Positions 33,507-43,750 of a stretch of DNA of 64,000 nucleotides are shown piece after piece (within the stretch, counting starts at the first letter, position 1; each line of letters opens with the position of its first letter). The translations under genes and the position numbers were made by a program. The notes under the pieces were generated by a model that saw only the letters and a list, made by a program, of their open reading frames with translations, had not been told where the DNA came from and searched no databases. This DNA comes from Coprinopsis marcescibilis (Eukaryota; Basidiomycota; Agaricomycetes; Agaricales; Psathyrellaceae). The stretch lies in assembly GCA_004369085.1 (NCBI GenBank), contig ML210253.1, positions 1 through 64,000 of the forward strand, read 5' to 3'.

Positions 33507-35009
33507 ATGGCCACATTCAAACCCCCTGTACCAAGGCGACCACCCCCTCGAGCTCCGGATGAGCTGATTACAGGGAGTCAGGCACCAGCGCTTGTTATCA
33601 AAGCGAGCAAAGGGAGTGTTCCTCCTCTACCAGCACGCGCTGCCCCGGCGCTTCCTGCTCGCAGAAGTACTCTGGAGCGTAACAATACTACGGTGAAAGA
33701 AGATGATGATATTCCCGCCAGTCCAAGGATCGATAAAGCGCGTTTAATTTCTCGCAGACCTCCGCCACCACCGCGAAATGGCGAGAGGGATAATAAGAAT
33801 CCTCCTCCCCTTCCAACCAGACGCAACAGTGCACTTGCCAGTGTACAAGCTGAGGCGTCGACGCCCCCGGGGCGTAGGCTCCCGCCTGTGCCCACCCGTA
33901 GTCAGTCCCAACCACTTCCCCCTCCAGTCAAGTTGTCCACGAAACCCGTCCTCGAGGAAGTCCCCGTCTCAAACTACGACTGCGGAACAAGTTTAGAACC
34001 AATTTCCTGCCTCATATGTCACGATTTCAGTGCTGTCGACCACCATGCCTCCCTGTTCCCAAGGGAATCTGTCCGAACCCTCGCGCAGCTTGCCCAAGAT
34101 TTGACTGCACCTTTCTCGACCGAGACGGATAAGGCTCGATCGATTTTCACATGGCTTCATTACAATATCATATACGATACCGAAGCCTTCTTCTCCGGAA
34201 ACATACGAGAAGCAACCCCTGAATCGACTCTCCGTTCTGGGCTAGCTGTTTGCGGCGGATATGCTGGCTTGTTTGCCCACCTCTCAAAGCTAGCCGGGCT
34301 GCAAGCCGAGGAAGTGAACGGACACGGTAAGGGTTGGGGCTACCAAGCGCTTGAACCCGGATCCCCCATTCCACCACCAAAGATGAACCACGCTTGGAAC
34401 TGTGTTTTGATGGACGGAGAGTGGCGGTTGCTGGATGCTTGCTGGGGTGCAGGCGCCGCGGAAGAAATGGCATACAAGGCCGATTTTAATCCTTACTGGT
34501 TCAATGCCAGCCCAGTCGAGTTCGGGAACCGACATTTCCCCACCGACAATCCAGGATACCAGTTCATACCAGAAGAGCACGGTGGACCGATCTCCTGGGA
34601 AGACTATATCAGTGAACCTAAGCGACCGCTGATTTTCCAGAATTTCTACAAGGAAGATCTAGATTTATATACCCTGCAGCCAGCCTGGGACGGGATAGAA
34701 AGTGGAACGACGACGTTCTGCGTCTCAAAACGATGTCAACACATGTCGATGGCACAAGAAGACATTTTCGTTATCCTAATATGCACAGGGCTACAGCTGG
34801 AGCTCAGAACGCCGATGCATCCAAGTGAAAGTGGTTGGACCGCAACTGTTCATGTCCCCCGCGGTTCGGATGTGGTCATGTACTATGTCACCACCATTGA
34901 CAATCAAGACGCAAGAGGGGCTGGAGTTGCAGAGTACAACCGTGCGGTTGGGAGGAAGGCAATGGGAATCGAGGGATTTGCCAAGTGGACAGCACGAGAA
35001 CGACTCTAG
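33507..35009 (+). CDS. transglutaminase-like (kyphoscoliosis/Cyk3-type) domain protein
   Basis: An intronless 500-codon gene. The N-terminal ~150 residues are proline-rich and basic (PVPRRPPPRAPDE, PPPPPRNGE, PPLPTRRNSA), the sort of sequence SH3 domains bind. The C-terminal part is a transglutaminase-like fold: TETDKARSIFTWLHYNIIYD, the Cys in GLAVCGGYAGLF, the His in MNHAWNCVLMDGEW and the Asp in RLLDACWGAG, so the Cys-His-Asp triad looks intact. NPYWFNASPVEFGNRHFPTD is also typical of the Cyk3/KY group. Yeast Cyk3 acts in cytokinesis and has an SH3 domain, which is not seen here. Start MATFKPPVPRR was preferred over an in-frame ATG at 33429 because the extra residues look like leader sequence. 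Catalytic activity is unproven for the group. Confidence 0.8.
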   Translation: MATFKPPVPRRPPPRAPDELITGSQAPALVIKASKGSVPPLPARAAPALPARRSTLERNNTTVKEDDDIPASPRIDKARLISRRPPPPPRNGERDNKNPPPLPTRRNSALASVQAEASTPPGRRLPPVPTRSQSQPLPPPVKLSTKPVLEEVPVSNYDCGTSLEPISCLICHDFSAVDHHASLFPRESVRTLAQLAQDLTAPFSTETDKARSIFTWLHYNIIYDTEAFFSGNIREATPESTLRSGLAVCGGYAGLFAHLSKLAGLQAEEVNGHGKGWGYQALEPGSPIPPPKMNHAWNCVLMDGEWRLLDACWGAGAAEEMAYKADFNPYWFNASPVEFGNRHFPTDNPGYQFIPEEHGGPISWEDYISEPKRPLIFQNFYKEDLDLYTLQPAWDGIESGTTTFCVSKRCQHMSMAQEDIFVILICTGLQLELRTPMHPSESGWTATVHVPRGSDVVMYYVTTIDNQDARGAGVAEYNRAVGRKAMGIEGFAKWTARERL

Positions 35010-35138
35010 ACCTGACGAAAATATCATATTTAATGAATGAATGTCTATTTCATAGCTGGTGTAAATGTGTACGACATTAGGACAAGATGGCTCATTAGAA
35101 TAATTAAGAGAACATCATGGCAAGGACTGCGATAGTTC

Positions 35139-37303
35139 GTCAAGGGATAGAGATACCTTGCTTTTGCAGGTAGCGCGTGAGATCGGAGATGAGCTCCAAC
35201 TGCTCGCCAACAGTAAGGCCACTGACGATGGTCTGGAGAACACTTCCGACTGTGACGTGCGTTTCCCTAATTAAACTGCTGTAGTAAACGTAGGTGAACA
35301 CTCCCATGAGGAACCTTAATACGAGTCAGGTGGGGTTCAAGGCGAAAGCTTTGACAGAAACTTACTGGCAATCCATACGGTCGGTCATACCACCATGTCC
35401 TGGAATGCTTTGTCCAAAATCCTTAATATCAAATGCGCGCTTGAAGCCGGATGCAAAGAAGCCTCCGAATGGCGCCACAAGGGAGGCGAAGCAGGCCAAG
35501 ACCAATAGGTGAAGTTGGTATGGGGCATAGGAAAGTGACGTAATGGAATGTCCGAACTTTGAGAGAAGAGCCGTCAGAGGGATGAACGCCATGAGAGTAG
35601 GATATACGTACAGCGGGGCTCAGCAACACCGAGAGGGGTTTCCAAATCTCGACGCTGCGCCAAACAAATACGGCGTTGGGTTTGCAGGCAATAGAGGTGA
35701 ACGCATTCACCCCAAGATCATGAACGGGGCAGATCATGTACTGGAATCGCATGAAATACGTTCCCCACAGGACTGCAAAGATGAGGGTGCTCCAGAATGC
35801 GCCAATGAACCCTTCAACGGTCTTCTTAGGGGAAAGTTTGATAAGGGGTGTGCGTCCGATAGTCTTGCCCCAGATATATGCGAAACAATCGTTGCAGATG
35901 ACCAGAGATGCAGGAACCCAGAACCAGATGAGGCCTTCCAGGATGTTGTTGACGATGAAGTGACTGGAGTACCAGCGTCAGCACAGAGCTTGAGACGTGA
36001 AGGTGCCAAACACACCTGGAGAAAACAATGATGAGAAGGCTCATATGAACCCAGCAGAACAAACCGAATTGCTGCTTCAAGTAACCCTTCTTCAAAGACA
36101 TCACAAAACCCATGAATCCAATGATGTACAGGGTAAAGCTGATCATACGATGGTTGGTTGCGAAAGGTAACAACTGCGCGTCAGCAAAGACGACGTGCTG
36201 AAGGGACGTCAAAATCTGAACGACCGAGTAGTAACATCCCAACCTACCTTGAAGTAGTAGATGATGCTTTCACCGTATAGGAAGTAATTTGTGACCGCAA
36301 AGAAATACCAGTTCAAGGTTTTGCTCCAAGGATCCTTTCCTTTGAGTTCGGGGTTCTTGTCTTTCGAGCTTGCCGACTTGAGGGAAAATAGTGCAGTAAC
36401 TTCGCGATATACCAAAGTCTGGCATAGCATGACCAAAACGATCATATATGAATGCCCCATAAGCAACAACGCTAACACCACTTGTTCAGAATAACCCCTC
36501 AAACAAGGTATGAGGTACTTACCAATGAACCCAAAGATCATGATGAACGTCCATATGACACGTTCCAAAACGTTCTGTCTCTTTTTGACTTGGTCCTCTT
36601 CTGTAGGTTGCGGTGGGCGAGAGGTTGCGATTGGGACAGGTGCTGATTTTGGTTTCGGCTCCGTCACCTCTTTGACTGGCGCTGGCTCCGGAACGTCGAC
36701 ACGCTCATCCTTCTGGATCTGCACTTCTGCGACGTGGACACGAGAGTTCCCGTTACTGTCTGATTCAGAGTGCGAGAGAATGACTTCTCCAACAACCGGT
36801 TTCGTGACAACTGACGCTGGTGGTTGTGCCGCCGTAGGTACCGGTGCTGGTACCTCAGGCAGCAGGTCGCTGGTGGTTGGTCCGGGCGAGTCTTGAGAAA
36901 GTACGCCAGCATCTGGAGCCGAGGTTGGGAGATTCACTGAATCTGACAGAGGTGACTCTTGTGCTACTTGAACAACAGGAGGCGTAGCAGAACCTGCTGC
37001 CCTCGAAGCACGTTGCTTCTCTTTTTGCTGCTGCTTTCGCTCCAATCGAGCAAGCTCCTTCGCCTTTTTAATGGCGGATTTCGAAGGCTTTACAGATTTC
37101 TCTATCGCTTGACTGAGGGGAAAGAATAGGAAAGTTCAGCTGGAGTAGAAGATATGACGCGACAAAGCTACACACTCTGCATGAGCTGGTTCCTCCTGAA
37201 CGACTTCCTCTTCGCTCTCTTCACCGGACTCAATTCCTAAGGCATCATACGCTGCTTTCGATGCAAAAAGCGAGCGTCCAGACGGTGCGCTGAAGCGACT
37301 CAT
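35139..37303 (-). CDS. CDS1: phosphatidate cytidylyltransferase (CDP-diacylglycerol synthase) with long N-terminal extension
   Basis: Makes CDP-diacylglycerol from phosphatidate and CTP in the ER, feeding PI, PS and cardiolipin synthesis. The catalytic half has several TM helices ([57 protein letters not shown]) and [16 protein letters not shown]. The CDP-alcohol signature [20 protein letters not shown] is followed by GMTDRMDCQ. It ends [12 protein letters not shown]. The N-terminus is unusual: exon 1 starts [20 protein letters not shown] and carries an acidic stretch; a clean intron (GA/T joins to Asp) leads to a Lys-rich helix ([19 protein letters not shown]) and then ~130 disordered Pro/Ser-rich residues before the membrane part. 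Total about 620 residues against 457 in yeast. An internal start is possible. Confidence 0.9.
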
Positions 37304-37616
37304 TGTTGTGGAGTTGGAGGGAGGTGACAGCAGTCCCGGCCGAATGGACTCTCGCGTCCTCGCGGCCACGTTATTTGGTCTCGCATGATTTCCCAAATAG
37401 ATCCCATCACACACGAAAATTCGGAAGGTGCCAGCGTCTTGCGACTTCATCGTGTACAGACTTACAGTTGGTTCTACAGTAATTATCGTTAAAGGGAAAG
37501 CAAAGCGAATGGTAACAAATGAAGATAAATAAAAGTGGGTTGTCCTTTGTAAGGAAAGGGCAAAGTACTACGCAAATACATACGCGGCAGGCGCGTTACT
37601 CATCCGCTAGAACTTC
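37304..37616. other. intergenic between two minus-strand genes
   Basis: This is the 3' end of the topoisomerase gene and the promoter of CDS1. Nothing else is recognised. Confidence 0.5.
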
Positions 37617-40600
37617 CATACATTGTCCACACCCATCGCCCATGGGACTACAAAGCAATTAGACTGGTATAATATCAAGGACAGAGAATACATACACTTG
37701 CTAAGAAGGGTTTTCGAAAAGATCTTCTCGATAGGCACATCGTGGGTATTGCACCACGCAACGGTGATTCTGTTGTAAAATCAGTCAATATCGAACACAT
37801 TACACCAAGGCAGGGACGAACCTGGGATCTAGATAGTTGATCTTACTGGTGCCCAATGCTACCTCCTTGCCTTCATCACGGTCAATCATTTGCAACTTAA
37901 AGGCATGGATCTTTTCTGTGATTTTATCAATTGCCTCTTCCAACTTGTCGGATGGTCGTTCCCTCTTGAGTGTCGCCTTGCCAGTCCCCCGCTCCTTGGC
38001 AAGTCGCGCGTATTCCTCCTCAATGTACTCAATCCTTTCTTTTAGGACCGAGTCCTTCATAGGCTTCTTATCCTCCGCCTCGAGCTTCTCGTTCTCCTTG
38101 GCGAACCTCTTCTCGACTTTTTCTATCTCCTTGGCCTTCAAGGATTCTTCGTGCTCCTCTATCCAGTCGTCATCTAAGTCCGACTCAGCATCTTTATACT
38201 TCTTGCTCTTCTTCATCTTAGGTTCCTGCGTGAGGAAAACGTGCCGCAGCTTCATTCGTTCGTACTTGAGAGCTCGAAGCTAATGGAAAGACACAATCGT
38301 CAACCCCAGGTGAGAGAGCCAATGAACTAAAAGTATACCTTATTCTTCATCTTCTCCATAGACTGGTCGTGGGTCTTTGGTGCTGCACGCTGATGGTTGC
38401 AGAGGATGGCAACTTCGCGATTAGCCTTGTTGTACGCATTTAGTTTCTCTTGCAAGGTCGCATCGGAAAGGTCTTGCTCGTCTAGTAACCGTTGGAATGT
38501 GCGAGATGCATTAAATGTACGGAACACTTTCGCAGTGAGACCCTTCATTTGGGAAGTCAGGTGCTTGTTCAAGGCTGTTGTCTGGGAGGTGGTGTCAGTG
38601 CCAACATCCCTTCGTAGTCTAGTTCCGTACTTACGGTGACGCGATCAAACAAGTTATCATCAGGTTCCTTATTCTCCTTGAAGATGCGAATGTTCTTGAA
38701 GACACGCTGGTCTACCTGCACTCGGTTATAGTACCGGATAGAATCTTTACCCAAGAAATCGAAAACGACGAAGTTGGGAGGTTCTAGGGTGACATGTTCG
38801 CAACGAAGCGAGCAACAACCAACAGTGTCCGCTTCATCTTCGCCTTTCTCGTTACCGGCTCGAAGAGCGAGTTCGTCGATGAAGTACATAGCAGTCGCCC
38901 GTTGACGATCTGCCATGACTTTGGACTTGAGATCTTCAGTGTAATCCGCACGGATTTTGTCAATGTGACCCTAACAGTACATGAGTATAAGTGTGTGCAA
39001 TGAATGATGGTAGGACAACCTTTAGCTCGCGAGCCTTCTCGAACTTCTGCATGTCACTCTGTCCTTTCAGCGAGCTACCTGCGGCGAGGAAAACGTATTT
39101 GTGATTGCCATTGATGTTTTCCGTCCAAGTCGCAAGCCAGGTGACGGTCTTATCGTGAATGACTGATTTCCATTTACCCGGCATGTTGGGGACAGGGATC
39201 GGTGCTGTACTGCCGATGTTAATGGTGATGTCCTCGGGCCGAACACGTTTCTTTAGACGAGGTTCAGCTAGGAGTGAACCAAAGAAGAGTTGGAAAAGTA
39301 CCTTAAGTGATCCTTTCTTGGGATGTTCACCACGACCACGGAACAGCCCAGGAGGCTCAACCCTGAAATTGCCCACCTTCTCCTTGCGACCATCTAACAC
39401 GCAAGTGGTGTACTTGGCTTCTGCCTCGTCCCTGGCCTTCTTCGCGGCTTTCTTCTCCTCTGCAGTCATTGCCTTCTTCTTGGCTTTCTCCGTCTCGAAA
39501 TGCTCCAGCATGGGTCGGAAATTGCAGAGTTCAAAGGTTTCGATTTGCGTTCCGCATCTCTAAAGCTTTTGTTTAGTAGAATTCACAATAAAAGGTCCAT
39601 GCACATACCGGGGGATACCGTTCTAAAACCTTTTTGAAATCATCAAAAAAGTTCTTGTTGAAGACAGAATCTCTGGCATGATCTGTGTCCAACATCGCGC
39701 CATAGAAACCCGCGACCTCTTCAGATTGAGGAGGCAGATCGACATCTTGACCTGCGTCCTTGACATGAGAACAGAGTTATGGTCGTAAGAGATAGAACCA
39801 ACCGTCATATTGCATCTTGACATGAGATGGGAGTGGCTCGTACGCAGGGGGAAAAAATACTCCGTTGTGCTCGAGTGTTTGCCATTTCTGGGTACCGTCC
39901 CCGTTGGCATCTGTCGCCTCCCACCATTTGAAAACCTCGTCCTCATCTTCCTCCTCCTTTTTCTTTCCTTTCCCCTTCGCCGGAGATTCACTGCCTGCAG
40001 GTTGCTTGCGGCTCCTGCCATTGGTCTTAGGTTTAATGTCGGCATCGGATTCGGGCTCCTCTTTCTTAACTTTCTTGCGAGACTTGGATGCGGCCTTCTT
40101 TGGGGGAGGGGGAACATCCGCTTCAGATTCCTCCGCCTTGACCTTAGCCTTTCGCTTCCGGGCAGTGGTCTTCACGGGTGGCGCCGCCTCATCTTCGGAT
40201 GATGGAGGATTGGTGGGAGTTTCCTCTTTGACCTTCTTCTTTGGAGGCTGCTTTTTGGATGGGGCTCTGGCACGCTTGTTGGTCTTGCTCGCCAACTCGC
40301 TGGGTTCGTCATCATCGGTTTCCTCCTTTTTAACAGCCTTGACCTTTCCGTTTCCATTCTGCCTCGTCGGCTTAGCGGGGGAAGATGCCAAGGGTACATC
40401 ATCGTCGCTGGATGAAGACTCCGCGTAGATGGGCTTCTTACGCTTGAGGGTTCTGGAGGGACGACCATCCAGTTCTGATTTAGAGGTCGCCTGGGACTGG
40501 ACATATGGCACAATTAATTAAAGCTATGGACCAAATAATGATTCTAAGCGCGTACCAGAGGTACATCGTCGTCCTCGTCGCTCATGGGCACCTCGTTAGC

Positions 40601-40704
40601 ATGACCATTCACGCTGCCCTTGCCATTGGGTGGTTGACCGTTCGCCGTGGGTTTCGGCGCCAAGGTTCGCTCGTCGTCTGAGAGCATAGCAACATCACCA
40701 GACA
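37617..40704 (-). CDS. TOP1: DNA topoisomerase I (type IB)
   Basis: Relaxes supercoils in the nucleus by transient single-strand cleavage. Start [15 protein letters not shown] opens an N-terminal domain of ~250 charged, disordered residues with alternating Lys-rich and acidic Ser patches ([17 protein letters not shown]), as in eukaryotic Top1. The core follows: [95 protein letters not shown] and [13 protein letters not shown] coiled-coil linker ([19 protein letters not shown]) precedes the C-terminal domain with catalytic Tyr in [11 protein letters not shown]. It ends [10 protein letters not shown]. About 880 residues, eight or nine introns. Divergent from the NDUFB3-like gene (283 bp between starts). 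Confidence 0.94.
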
Positions 40705-40987
40705 TGAGGTGCAGTCAGTACAGAAGAAATAAAGAATGTAGGAAACAAGAGAGTGAAGTAGCTGAAGGGAGGGGAAAGACAAGAATGGAGAGTGGGAGAA
40801 CAGCCAACAAGAGCTGGCAGTGGCTTGATCAATTTTACGAAGTCCAACCAGAACCTGCCCTAAACGGTTCGATCATGGTGACTACGTGTTTCCCACGATA
40901 CATTTCAACCTGGTCCACAACCCACAGGACGGTGGGTGAAATTGCTCCATTGTTCTGGACCATCTCTGAGCCTTTTCATTCCAGATC

Positions 40988-41197
40988 ATGCCTGAAAACC
41001 TTCCTTTGTATAGAGATCCTTGGGCAAAGCGCGAGGCATGGCGTAACAAAAGCCCGGTCTTTTCCAACCGCGTCATGTTCCGGAACCTCTTCCCTGGCTT
41101 CGGCATCGCTGTGGTCGCCTTCACAGCGTATGTTGTTGCAGACAACCTCATCTTGTCGCCCAAGTCGCAAGACTCGTCGCACGAGCACCACCACTAG
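40988..41197 (+). CDS. NADH:ubiquinone oxidoreductase B12 subunit (NDUFB3 homologue)
   Basis: An accessory single-TM subunit of mitochondrial complex I. The 69-residue, intronless reading frame reads MPENLPLYRDPWAKREAWRN, SPVFSNRVMFRNLFPGFGIA and VVAFTAYVVADNLIL, ending HEHHH. RDPWAKREAWR and MFRNLFPG are the B12 signature. The stop TAG is followed at once by GTACGC, with a branch-like CTAAAC and an acceptor ending at 41247, so a 3'-UTR intron of 50 nt is likely. Confidence 0.9.
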   Translation: MPENLPLYRDPWAKREAWRNKSPVFSNRVMFRNLFPGFGIAVVAFTAYVVADNLILSPKSQDSSHEHHH

Positions 41198-41596
41198 GTA
41201 CGCTTTGTATACTCTTGGTCAGCCTGGTCGCCTAAACGGTGTAACAGAGTTAATCCAGCCAGCCATCCTCCGGCGACCAACCACCTCCACCCTCGCAGGA
41301 CTGTTGCCCGGCCAGATGACTTCAAGTTGGTAGTCTGGTGACATGTAGACGTAGACTGTCCAAGTTTCAATATAGACGAACGGTCCTACGCACTTGCCAA
41401 CGCCATGTAACGTGTGTTACCAGCATCTCGCCAGTTCCTTCCGATTCTTGTCACGTCAAGGGAACACACAAAACTTGGAATGGCATCCTTGACGTTTGCA
41501 TTCAAGCTCATAAGCAAGCGCAGGTAGAGCCTTGCATCATCTTTAAGGTGACAACGGTATTCTATTCGCCTTCCTTTACGTCCCGTTTTAGCGTTC
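41198..41596. other. intergenic between convergent genes, includes a possible 3'-UTR intron
   Basis: A likely 50 nt intron at 41198-41247 belongs to the complex I subunit transcript. The remainder has no recognised feature. Confidence 0.4.
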
Positions 41597-43526
41597 TTAT
41601 GCTCGAAGATATCGTTGATAAACAGGGTTCTCCGTCTCTTCCACGTATGAATAATCGAGTCGGTCCAAAAACGCCTTGAATGCATCTGAATCCGATTCTG
41701 GCACTTGTATTCCTGCCAGCACTCTTCCCAAGTCTGACGCTCATTTAACATCGATTGGCCAGAAGTCAGTGACCAGCGACTTACCTGCACCGTGGTTTCG
41801 ATAGTGGAACAAAGAAATGTTCCATCCCTGCCGCAAACTGACCAAAAACTTGCGAAGGGCACCTGGTCGTTCGGGGAATTCTGCACAGAATGAGTCTGTC
41901 AACACAACGTCAATAGGTGCCCCGCAGAGACTCACCGAACCGGACGACCCGTTCATTAGGAACATGCTGTCGACCACCAACCATGTATCTGACATGACTC
42001 TTGGCGCATTCATCATCGCTGATGTCGTACCCTTTCATGTCCTCTTGTTCCATGGCATTCAAGATGTCTTCGACTTCCGTTTGCCGCTGATTAGTTTGCA
42101 GCTTGAACGAAAGAAGAACATGGGCACGGTCTCCGACAATGTTGTATCTATAGATAAACTCGGTCACGGCACGCGGGTGAATGAGAGCGTGCAGGGCAAC
42201 GAAACTGGGACGAGACCGGTCAACCAAATGAAGTCCACTGAAAAGCTTTACGCGTACCTGCCAGGTCTTTCAGGGATGTCAACGCTTAACAAAGCTTCTC
42301 GACCCTCTCCAAGCTCAGCACGCTCAGCTACAAACCTCAGCCTATCGAAATTCATGTTGGCGCCGCTGACCACCGCCACGAACTTCTTCTGGGCACCAAC
42401 GAGATCGTTTTCGACGATGTACCGTTTCAGCCCAGCCAAGGCAACAGCACCAGCGGGCTCAGTCACCGACCGTGTTTCTACATAACGGTAAGTGTTGTGG
42501 AAAGCCTGCCAATGGAGAGAGTAGAGGCGACCAACCTTCGAAGATATCCTTGATGGCAGCGCAGATCTCGTCGTTGTCGACTTTCACGACGGTGTCCAGC
42601 AGTTCCTTGCAGATCCTGAAGGGCTCTTCACCAACTATCTTGACGGCCGTTCCGTCACTGAAGGGACCGACTTCATTAAGTGTAACTCGATGGCCCTGTT
42701 CAATGCTTCGTGCCATGGCATCCCCATCCACTGTTTCCACGCCGATGACACTGGTATTTGGGTTTCCGATGCGCTTGACGTATTCTGCGATACCTGCAAC
42801 CAGACCTCCACCACCGACGGCAGCAAAAATGGCGTCCAGTTGGTCGGATTCTGGCATCTGCTTGAGAATTTCCATCCCCACTGTTCCTTGGCCCGCGATG
42901 ACCAAGGGGTCATCATATGGGGGAACAAAAGCGAGGCCATGTGCAGCAGCGAGACGAGCACATTCCGCCTTGGCTTCATCGAAATCGACACCGTGTAGTA
43001 CGACCTTTGCGCCAAGCCGTGCAACGTTCCGAACCTTGATTTCTGGTGTTCCCTGGGGCATGACGATAGTGCAGGGAATCCCTAAGCGGCTCCCAGAGAG
43101 AGCCACGCCCTGGGCGTGGTTACCTATTGGCGTGTCAGCACAGATCGGTAGACGTAGACACGATAGAAGGACAAGGAGTGCTTGATACGTGCAATACGCA
43201 CACTAACCCGCGCTGCAAGTTACTACTCCTTTCCATCGTTCTTCTTCGCTCAAGCTGGCCATGAAATTGTACGCTCCCCGGATCTTGAAACTAAAAACTT
43301 CTTGTAAATCTTCGCGTTTGAGCCAGATCTGATTCCCCAACTTGGCACTAATATTCGTCGCCAGTACCAGAGGCGTCTCCTTGATGATCTCATAGACCTT
43401 TGCTGTCAAGATGAGCCTGAGATAATCTGGGGTGTTGGAGGCGAGAAGATGATGTTTTGCCAGACGAGGATAAGCCAAAGGTTCTGGTGCTGCAGAAGCG
43501 TATTCGAGGGTGGCAGAGGGTGGCAT
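41597..43526 (-). CDS. ILV1: threonine deaminase (L-threonine ammonia-lyase, biosynthetic)
   Basis: A PLP enzyme that turns threonine into 2-oxobutyrate, the first committed step to isoleucine, in mitochondria and inhibited by isoleucine. The catalytic domain shows the PLP lysine in [40 protein letters not shown] (phosphate loop), and [17 protein letters not shown]. The C-terminal regulatory part has two ACT-like modules: one around IPERPGS and [10 protein letters not shown], the other around [20 protein letters not shown] and [13 protein letters not shown]. This is the two-ACT arrangement of yeast and bacterial IlvA. It ends [10 protein letters not shown]. The N-terminus ([15 protein letters not shown]) is short and only weakly presequence-like. 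About 560 residues, six or seven introns. Divergent from the CTI6-like gene. Confidence 0.93.
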
Positions 43527-43750
43527 ATCTGAGGATATTCAGAGCAAGATAGTTAGAACAAAGTCAGTTTGAAATCGCGTAAATTCAGGAATCGAGTCAG
43601 GATGATTGTGCAAGCATAAAATCGTAATATGCTATTGTCGCCGATGTGAGCCAAATATAGCGGGATCACATGACACCCTGTTATCGAGAGGACGGTCAGG
43701 CTCGCACAAACGATTTGTCCAGTTCCTCGTCGTACACGGCAACCAGCTCG

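Noticed and set aside
33578..33895. 105-codon Gly-rich minus-strand frame
   Set aside because: Mirror of the proline-rich N-terminus of the transglutaminase-like protein.
35139..37303. Two separate genes (a small acidic protein and CDS1)
   Set aside because: The donor and acceptor at about 37175 and 37107 join in frame with a good branch point, so one gene is the simpler reading; still flagged as a finding.
39865..40428. 187-codon plus-strand open frame rich in Ser/Phe
   Set aside because: It is the mirror of the Lys/Glu/Ser-rich N-terminal domain of TOP1.
42472..43185. 237-codon plus-strand open frame
   Set aside because: Antisense to the catalytic domain of ILV1, where PLP-binding motifs are clear.
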